The translations under genes and the position numbers were made by a program. A model generated the notes under the pieces. The model saw only the letters and a list, made by a program, of their open reading frames with translations, did not search any database and was not told the origin of the DNA. A stretch of 64,000 bases of DNA from DASUPK01 sp963744105 (GTDB taxonomy: Bacteria; Actinomycetota; Thermoleophilia; Solirubrobacterales; 70-9), in NCBI GenBank assembly GCA_963744105.1, contig CAVUSJ010000002.1:186001-250000 (forward strand). The letters are read 5' to 3'. Below, piece after piece: positions 58,820-64,000 of the stretch. The stretch's first letter is position 1. Each line of letters opens with the position of its first letter.

Positions 58820-58875
58820 TGCAACTCCTCTGTCACGCGCAGGAACGCCCGTAGGCCCGGGCGAATCCCACTTGC

Positions 58876-60558
58876 ATGACAACGCTTGAGAGCACCACCG
58901 AGAGACTCGATGAGGCGCTGAGGCGCCTCGCCGTCGAGGCGGCCGACCTGTTCGAGGAGCTGCTGGCGAGCGGGGCGGAGATGCCCTTCGACCTCGAGCC
59001 CACCGACGACGGGCCGCTGCCGATGTACTCCTACGCCCCTTTGACGGGGCAGTTCATCGAGCGGCACCTCGCCGAGCTGCGGCGCCTCGAGGCCTTCGTC
59101 GAGGTGCGCGAGATCGCCCGCGAGGAGGCCGCGATCGGGTTCCTGGTCGGCCTCTGGGAGGGGAAGACCGAGTTCTACATCGCCGGCGACCGGCTGCAGG
59201 GCGCCGTCAACGCTGTGCTGGCGACGATCAGCTCCGACTCCGACGAGTCGACGCCCGCAGGCGAGGTGATCGTTCCCCTGGTCGGCTTCCACATGCCGAA
59301 GGACCAAATGGAGCTTGATGGGGTGCGCATCATGCGCGCCGACCTGGTCGAGGACGCGCCGCTCGATGCGGTGGACGCGACCCGCTCGGGGGGACGCGGG
59401 AAGCCCGGCTATCTCGCCTGCCTGAGCTGCGGCCTCGCCGCGGTTGCGCCGGCCGCGGTCGTCGCCGACGACCTGCGTCGGGCGCTGCGCACGATGAGGC
59501 TGTTCAGGCCCGGGGCCGTCGGGATCGCCTCCCACGGCTGGGCCAAGCGGACCGGGGGGTGGGAGCGGTTCGGCACCGGCGCGAGCCGCCCGCGCCAGGG
59601 CGGCTACCGCCTGACCGGCAATGAGATCGGCGAGCTGGAGAGCTTTGCGCACATGCTGAACGAGCGGGGCTCGCGCCTGCCCGCGCTCGACTGGGCCGCC
59701 TCCCGGTTCGAGCTGGGCGCAGACCGCGGGTCGCTGATCGAGGCGCTGAGCGACTACCTGCTCGCCATGCGCGGGCTCCTCGAGGGCGGGGGAGCCGCCC
59801 GGACGACGATGTCCGCGCGCGTCGCTGCGCTCGTCTGCGAGCCGCACGAGCGCGAGCAGGGCCGCGTCACCGTGGAACGCTCTCTGGCGATCGAGCGAAA
59901 GCTGATGAGCGGAGGTCGCTACCGACCGGTGGCGGGCGCCTCGCCGCTGGACGTGATCGCCGAGCTCGAGGAGCTGCTGCGGCGCCTCCTCAAGGGACTT
60001 GCCACCGGAGAGCTGGGAGGAGACCTGAGGGCCGCCGCAGACGAGGTCCTGCTCTCCGAGGGTCTTTCGGCCACGCACGTCGAGACGCCGGGCATCGGCG
60101 AGACCGCCGAGTGGCGGCTCCCGGACCCGACTCCCGATGACGCCCTCGATCTGTCGGCGATCGCCGACGGCAATCTCGGGGACGAGGAGATCACGGTCCA
60201 CAGGGCCGAAAGCGCCGATACATCGGAGACGAACCAAATGGACGATTTGTCCGTCCGCGGGGGCGAGGAGGATCGGCAACCGACGACGAGGATCGTCGTT
60301 GATGACGTCGAACTTCCCGACATCATGAGCGCCGAAGGCGACCATCGCGCTCCAACCGGGCCCGCTGACGGGGGTCGCGCGGATTGGTTCAGCGCCGGCG
60401 ACGGCGAGCCCGAGTGGCCCGCGTTCGCACGGCCCAGGCGCAAGGATCACTCGAACCGTGAGCCCTCAAAGGACCGGGTTCGCTACCTCTTCCCGGTGCC
60501 CGACGCGACCGACTGGTCGGTCGGCGAGCTTCGCTACGAGCCCAAGCGCTCGGGCTGA
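58876..60558 (+). CDS. Unknown protein with possible HEPN/Apea-like region
   Basis: A 560-residue, mostly soluble protein. The N-terminal part is helical (TERLDEALRRLAVEAADLFEELLASG), followed by a mixed region with CLSCGLAAVAPAAVV. Residues about 270-350 read ALDWAASRFELGADRGSLIEALSDYLLAMRGLLEGGG then MSARVAALVCEPHEREQGRV. That pattern resembles HEPN-family (Apea) helices, but no R-x4-6-H nuclease motif is clear. The last 150 residues are acidic and low in structure, ending RVRYLFPVPDATDWSVGELRYEP. It is convergent with the ArsA-type genes. No function assigned. Confidence 0.7.
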   Translation: MTTLESTTERLDEALRRLAVEAADLFEELLASGAEMPFDLEPTDDGPLPMYSYAPLTGQFIERHLAELRRLEAFVEVREIAREEAAIGFLVGLWEGKTEFYIAGDRLQGAVNAVLATISSDSDESTPAGEVIVPLVGFHMPKDQMELDGVRIMRADLVEDAPLDAVDATRSGGRGKPGYLACLSCGLAAVAPAAVVADDLRRALRTMRLFRPGAVGIASHGWAKRTGGWERFGTGASRPRQGGYRLTGNEIGELESFAHMLNERGSRLPALDWAASRFELGADRGSLIEALSDYLLAMRGLLEGGGAARTTMSARVAALVCEPHEREQGRVTVERSLAIERKLMSGGRYRPVAGASPLDVIAELEELLRRLLKGLATGELGGDLRAAADEVLLSEGLSATHVETPGIGETAEWRLPDPTPDDALDLSAIADGNLGDEEITVHRAESADTSETNQMDDLSVRGGEEDRQPTTRIVVDDVELPDIMSAEGDHRAPTGPADGGRADWFSAGDGEPEWPAFARPRRKDHSNREPSKDRVRYLFPVPDATDWSVGELRYEPKRSG

Positions 60559-60559
60559 C

Positions 60560-61705
60560 TCAGGCCGCGCCTGAGGCCGCCAGCGCCTCGCGCTGCTCCT
60601 CGGTCGCGAACAGGTAGCGGTCGATCTTCAGCAGCGCCACCAGGTCGTGGACGTCCTCATCGAGGTAGGGGACGCGGATCACGGCCTTAGGCTGAAGCTC
60701 GCGCTGCAGGTGCTCGACGTTGCGGGCGTCTCGCTGCGCTAGCGCCTGATAGTCGGCGAAGTTCTGGGCGACGCGGTCGGCGAGCTCGTCGTCGAGGAGG
60801 CCGTGTAGGTCGCCCTCGGCCTCGCCCTCGGCCTCCTGGTCGGCCTCGTAGTGGACCTTGTTGACGATCACGCCGCCCACGGGCAGATTGGCCTCGACCA
60901 GCTTGCGGTGGAAGTAGACGGCCTCGGTGATCGGCTCGCCCTGCGGGCCGCAGACCACGACGAAGGTCGTCGCCGGGTCGGCGAGCAGCTCGGAGACGCG
61001 CTTGGCGCGCTCCCTGAAGCCGTCGACCATCCCGCTGAACGCCTGGAAGAACTCGCTGAGGTCGGTGAGCAGGTCGAGGCCGGTGACCCGCTTGAGCACG
61101 CTCATCGCCATCGAGCTGCCCCGGCCGACCACCTTGGCGGCGACGCCCGTCGGCTTCATGAACATCTGCATGCCGCGGCCCTCGATGAACTGGGTGAGGC
61201 GCTTGGGGGCGTCGAGGAAGTCGAGCGCGTTGCGGGAGGGGGGAGTGTCCAGGACGAGGAAGTCGAAGCGGCCCTCCTGGTGGATCTCGAAGAGCTTCTC
61301 CATCGCCATGTACTCCTGCGAGCCCGCCAGCGCGTTGGAGAGCTGGCGGTAGATCCGGTTCTCGAGGATGCGGTCGCGCGTTTCGGCGTCCGGGGCGTGC
61401 TTGGTGACGAGGTCGTCGAAGGTCGCCTTGGCGTCGAGCATCATCGCCCAGAGCTCGCCCTTCATCTCGATACCGGAGGGCTCGAAGAGCTTCGGGTCCA
61501 CCTGCCTCGGGGTGTTCTCGAGCTCCTTCAGGCCCAGGGAGTCGGCCAGCCGCTTGGCGGGATCGATCGTCAGCACGCACACCCTCTGCCCGCGAGCCGC
61601 CAGCCCGGCGGCCATCGCGGCGGAGGTGGTGGTCTTGCCCACGCCTCCCGAGCCGGCGCAGATGCAGATCCCGCGCCCCCCGACGATGTCTTCGATCGAC
61701 GGCAT
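60560..61705 (-). CDS. ArsA/GET3-type ATPase, second of pair
   Basis: A 381-residue anion-transporting ATPase-like protein. The deviant Walker A is ICAGSGGVGKTTTSAAMAAGLAARG, switch I LTIDPAKRLADSLGL, and switch II FLVLDTPPSRNALDFLDAPKRL. A single ATPase domain is present and there is no arsenite Cys triad, so arsenite transport is unlikely. It overlaps the first ArsA-type gene by one base (TGATG). Mycobacteria have a comparable pair (Rv3679-Rv3680) that forms a heterodimeric ATPase affecting lipid metabolism; the analogy is inferred. Confidence 0.9.
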   Translation of the reverse strand: MPSIEDIVGGRGICICAGSGGVGKTTTSAAMAAGLAARGQRVCVLTIDPAKRLADSLGLKELENTPRQVDPKLFEPSGIEMKGELWAMMLDAKATFDDLVTKHAPDAETRDRILENRIYRQLSNALAGSQEYMAMEKLFEIHQEGRFDFLVLDTPPSRNALDFLDAPKRLTQFIEGRGMQMFMKPTGVAAKVVGRGSSMAMSVLKRVTGLDLLTDLSEFFQAFSGMVDGFRERAKRVSELLADPATTFVVVCGPQGEPITEAVYFHRKLVEANLPVGGVIVNKVHYEADQEAEGEAEGDLHGLLDDELADRVAQNFADYQALAQRDARNVEHLQRELQPKAVIRVPYLDEDVHDLVALLKIDRYLFATEEQREALAASGAA

Positions 61706-62625
61706 CAGACGAGAGCTCCGGAGAGCCGTTCGAGCGAGGGGAGGTCGAGCTGCGGCTTGAAGATGAACGGCAGGGTCTTGACGGGCGAGGAGACGGACTT
61801 CTTCAGGCGTTGCAGCTGGTCGCGCTGGGAGCGCGAGCGGCGGAACTCGGAGAGCGCGGCCCGGACCGCGGCCTTCGCCGGCCCGTCGGCCTGTTCCAGC
61901 GCCCGCTCGAGCTCCGAGGCATCGCTCTTCGAGAACCGCTCGGGGTAGAGCGCGTTCATGTAGACGCGGTCCACGGCCATGCCGACATCGTCGACGAGCG
62001 AGTCCTCCAGCGAGGCGGACTCGTTGACCGGCATCTCCTCGGGCAGCGAGACGATCGCGACGCCGGTCGTGTCGTGGTCGGTGATGAAGCGGTCGAGCTC
62101 CTCGGCCTGGGAATGGATCGGCCCCATGCGCGCGATGCCGGCGAAGGTCCGCGGCGTCTGCAGGAAGCCGATCCCGTGCCCGGTCGCGGGAGCGTCGACG
62201 ATGACCAGGTCGTATTCCTCGGCCTTCTTCACCTTACGGTCGGGCTGGGCGAGCTCCCAGATCTTCCCGATCGTGACCAGCTCCTTGAGCCCGGGCGTGG
62301 CCGCAGCCAGGTAGTTGAAGATTCGGGAGCGAACGAGCATGTCGCGCATGGCGCGCACCTTGAGCTGCAGCAGCAGGTACTCACGCAGGGACTGGTCGGG
62401 GTCGATCGAGATCGACCAGAGGTTCTCCGCCAGCTCGACCTCGTGAAAGCCGATCTCGGCGCGCCTGAACACGCGTGACGCGGTCTCCTGCCCGCCGATC
62501 TCGCAGACGATCGTCCGCTTGCCTCGATTGGCCGCCGCCATGCCCAGCGCGATGGCGATCGTGGACTTGCCGACGCCTCCCTTGCCGGTCACGAACACCA
62601 GTCGCTTGTCGAGTAGTTCTGGCAT
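61705..62625 (-). CDS. ArsA/GET3-type ATPase, first of pair
   Basis: From the ATG at 62625 the protein has 306 residues. Deviant Walker A: VFVTGKGGVGKSTIAIALGMAAANRG; switch region LVIVDAPATGHGIGFLQTPRTF; later VVSLPEEMPVNESASLEDSL and a basic C-terminus. It is shorter than its partner by 75 residues and reads as its complementary subunit. The divergent parA starts 63 nt away, so both may share a control region. Confidence 0.9.
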   Translation of the reverse strand: MPELLDKRLVFVTGKGGVGKSTIAIALGMAAANRGKRTIVCEIGGQETASRVFRRAEIGFHEVELAENLWSISIDPDQSLREYLLLQLKVRAMRDMLVRSRIFNYLAAATPGLKELVTIGKIWELAQPDRKVKKAEEYDLVIVDAPATGHGIGFLQTPRTFAGIARMGPIHSQAEELDRFITDHDTTGVAIVSLPEEMPVNESASLEDSLVDDVGMAVDRVYMNALYPERFSKSDASELERALEQADGPAKAAVRAALSEFRRSRSQRDQLQRLKKSVSSPVKTLPFIFKPQLDLPSLERLSGALV

Positions 62626-62688
62626 GCGGGCGGATTCTTCCAACCAGAGGCAGGAAAGCGAGCCTCGCCTGCGAATTAGCCCGCCTAG

Positions 62689-63648
62689 ATGGCTAGTTTC
62701 CGCAGAAAGCAGGCTTCTCAAACCGTGGACGAGGCTGGGCGCATGCGCGCCGAGGACCTGGTCGCGCCGACGCCCGAGAAGAAGGATAAGGGCGGCGATG
62801 CGGGGGACTCGAAGAAGGCGTCCAACGACTCGCCCAAGGCCACGAAGGACACGGGCAAGGCCAAGCAGCCGGACCAGCCCAAGAACAAGGGGCCGGCCAA
62901 GGTGATCGCCTTCGCCAACCAGAAGGGCGGCGTCGCCAAGACGACCACCGCCCTCAACCTCGCCGTCGCCTTCAAGGAGTCGGGCCACCGCGTCCTCTGC
63001 GTCGACATGGACCCGCAGGGCAACCTGACCATGTCCCAGGGCGTCGATCCGGACAAGGTCGAGAAGAGCATGTTCGACGTGCTCGTCCACCGGATCCCGA
63101 TCTCGGAGATCATCGTCCACCGCGAGATCGACGTCGCCGTTGCCTCGATCGACCTGGCCGGCGCGGAGATCGCCATGAGCACCCAGATCGGCCGCGAGCG
63201 GGCGCTGCAGAAGGGCCTCGATGAGGTCCGCAACGACTACGACTTCGTCTGCATCGACACCCCGCCGAGCCTCGGACTGCTGACCGTCAACGCCCTCACG
63301 GCCGCGGACAAGGTGATCGTGCCGGTCCAGTGCGAGTACCTCTCGATGCGCGGTCTCGTTCAGCTTCAGAACACCCTCACGATGATCCGGGAGAACCTCA
63401 ACCCGGGCGTCGAGATCGAGGGGATCCTCCCGACGATGCTCGATTCGCGGACCGTCCACGCCAAGGAGGCGGTGGAGATCCTCGAGGAGAATTTCGGCGA
63501 GCTCGTCTTCAAGTCGCGGATCCGCAAGGCGATCAAGTTCGCCGAGGCGCCGGTTCGCGGCACGTCCGTCCTCAAGTACGACCCAAGCTCGAAGGCCGCG
63601 ACTGCGTATCGCGACCTCGCGAAGGAGGTCCTGACCCATGGCTCGTAA
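62689..63648 (+). CDS. ParA/Soj-type chromosome partitioning ATPase
   Basis: A 319-residue ParA protein with a 65-residue Lys/Asp-rich N-terminal extension. Walker A is the deviant VIAFANQKGGVAKTTTALNLAVAF, then VDMDPQGNLTMSQG, the switch IDTPPSLGLLTVNALTAADKVIVPVQCEYLSMRGL, and FKSRIRKAIKFAEAPVRG. Stand-alone ParA paralogues of this type occur in actinobacteria near scpA/scpB or cell-division genes. No parB is visible. Its end overlaps the next gene by 11 nt. Confidence 0.93.
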   Translation: MASFRRKQASQTVDEAGRMRAEDLVAPTPEKKDKGGDAGDSKKASNDSPKATKDTGKAKQPDQPKNKGPAKVIAFANQKGGVAKTTTALNLAVAFKESGHRVLCVDMDPQGNLTMSQGVDPDKVEKSMFDVLVHRIPISEIIVHREIDVAVASIDLAGAEIAMSTQIGRERALQKGLDEVRNDYDFVCIDTPPSLGLLTVNALTAADKVIVPVQCEYLSMRGLVQLQNTLTMIRENLNPGVEIEGILPTMLDSRTVHAKEAVEILEENFGELVFKSRIRKAIKFAEAPVRGTSVLKYDPSSKAATAYRDLAKEVLTHGS

Positions 63649-64000
63649 GAAGCGCGCCAGCATGCGCGAGGGCCCCCTCGCCGATCTGTTCCGTTCGACC
63701 GACGAGTCCGTCGCGCCGGACGAGGTCAAGGTGACCGCCAACGGCGCCGGCTCGGCCTCGGTCGACGTCGCCGTCGAGGAGCCGGTCCAGGAGACCCCTG
63801 CGCCGGAGCCCATCCCCGAGCCCACGCCGGAGCCCGTTCCCGAGCCGACCCCGGACCCCGTGCCGGAGCCGCTGCCCGCGCCCGGGCCCGAGCCCGTCCC
63901 GGAGCCGACTCCGCCCGAGCCGGTCGCCGAGATCAAGGTCGAGCAGCCCGAGGTCGAGGTGACGATCGAGAAGGCCGACGTCCATCACGAGGGTCTCGAG
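63638..64000 (+). CDS. Pro/Glu-rich protein, N-terminal part
   Basis: The ATG at 63638 overlaps the parA end, and the frame is open to the window edge (121 codons). It begins MARKKRASMREGPLADLFRST, a basic start with a conserved-looking short block, then a run of PEP-rich repeats (PAPEPIPEPTPEPVPEPTPDP) over about 45 residues, then an acidic segment. The repeat is encoded by near-identical 9-nt units. Coupling to parA suggests a role in chromosome segregation or division, but the family cannot be recognised from this part. Confidence 0.75.
   Translation, partial: MARKKRASMREGPLADLFRSTDESVAPDEVKVTANGAGSASVDVAVEEPVQETPAPEPIPEPTPEPVPEPTPDPVPEPLPAPGPEPVPEPTPPEPVAEIKVEQPEVEVTIEKADVHHEGLE

Noticed and set aside
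63770..63960. Tandem repeat or CRISPR-like array near the window end
   Set aside because: The repeated 9-nt units are codons for Pro-Glu-Pro repeats inside an open reading frame; there are no spacers.
1..64000. tRNA, rRNA, insertion sequences, prophage or CRISPR arrays
   Set aside because: No T-loop or anticodon-arm signatures, transposase motifs, integrase motifs or regularly spaced repeats were seen by eye; a small tRNA could still be missed without a covariance search.

Overview
The window is 64 kb of very GC-rich, densely packed chromosome, apparently from a non-flagellate monoderm actinobacterium. Gene content points to class Thermoleophilia (Solirubrobacterales-like). The pointers are two F420-type LLM oxidoreductases, split pntAA/pntAB/pntB transhydrogenase, EgtB/EgtD ergothioneine enzymes, a tandem pair of ArsA-type ATPases next to ParA, GlpX fructose-bisphosphatase, and a complete type IV pilus locus without an outer-membrane secretin. 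The lineage call is inference; no rRNA or tRNA gene was seen.

Layout. 1-9.5 kb: end of an acyltransferase, a DUF5679 zinc-ribbon protein, a thiolase, a TetR regulator with a palindromic operator over its start codon, an ECF sigma/membrane-protein pair, a secreted hydrolase, a frameshifted long-chain acyl-CoA dehydrogenase and small envelope proteins. 9.5-21.6 kb: L-2-hydroxyglutarate oxidase, ATP-dependent DNA ligase and LigD-type polymerase (NHEJ-like), crotonase/thioesterase pair, P-type ATPase overlapping pyruvate kinase, and a RES/Xre toxin-antitoxin module. 21.7-34.7 kb: Ig-like secreted proteins carrying a recurring basic-Cys motif, LLM oxidoreductase, the transhydrogenase operon, membrane proteins, an SDR and egtB-egtD. 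34.8-41.7 kb: carotenoid oxygenase with divergent PadR, a second LLM enzyme, glpX, yihY and the principal sigma factor rpoD.

41.9-58.3 kb is one functional block for type IV pili: pilT-like, a thioredoxin-fold protein, pilB, pilT, pilC, twin major pilins, three further prepilin-like proteins, the prepilin peptidase, pilM, pilN, pilO and an unknown protein in the pilP position. The first pilin is preceded by a cyclic di-GMP-I (GEMM) riboswitch. Five pilus transcription units share a bipartite upstream motif with fixed spacing. 58.4-64 kb: HxlR regulator, a conserved unknown with a possible HEPN region, paired ArsA ATPases, ParA and the start of a Pro/Glu-rich protein.

The most unusual structure is a family of four intergenic elements, each exactly 96 nt. 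Each starts at the stop codon of the preceding gene on its own strand. Each has an 8-bp closing stem at identical offsets that is conserved by compensatory changes (three different sequence versions), an apical hairpin that also varies compensatorily, and an invariant 14-nt 3' tail. I do not recognise this element. Three genes (acyl-CoA dehydrogenase, the Flp-signal protein at 27.8 kb, egtB) have a frameshift or lack a usable start, so small indel errors in the assembly are possible.
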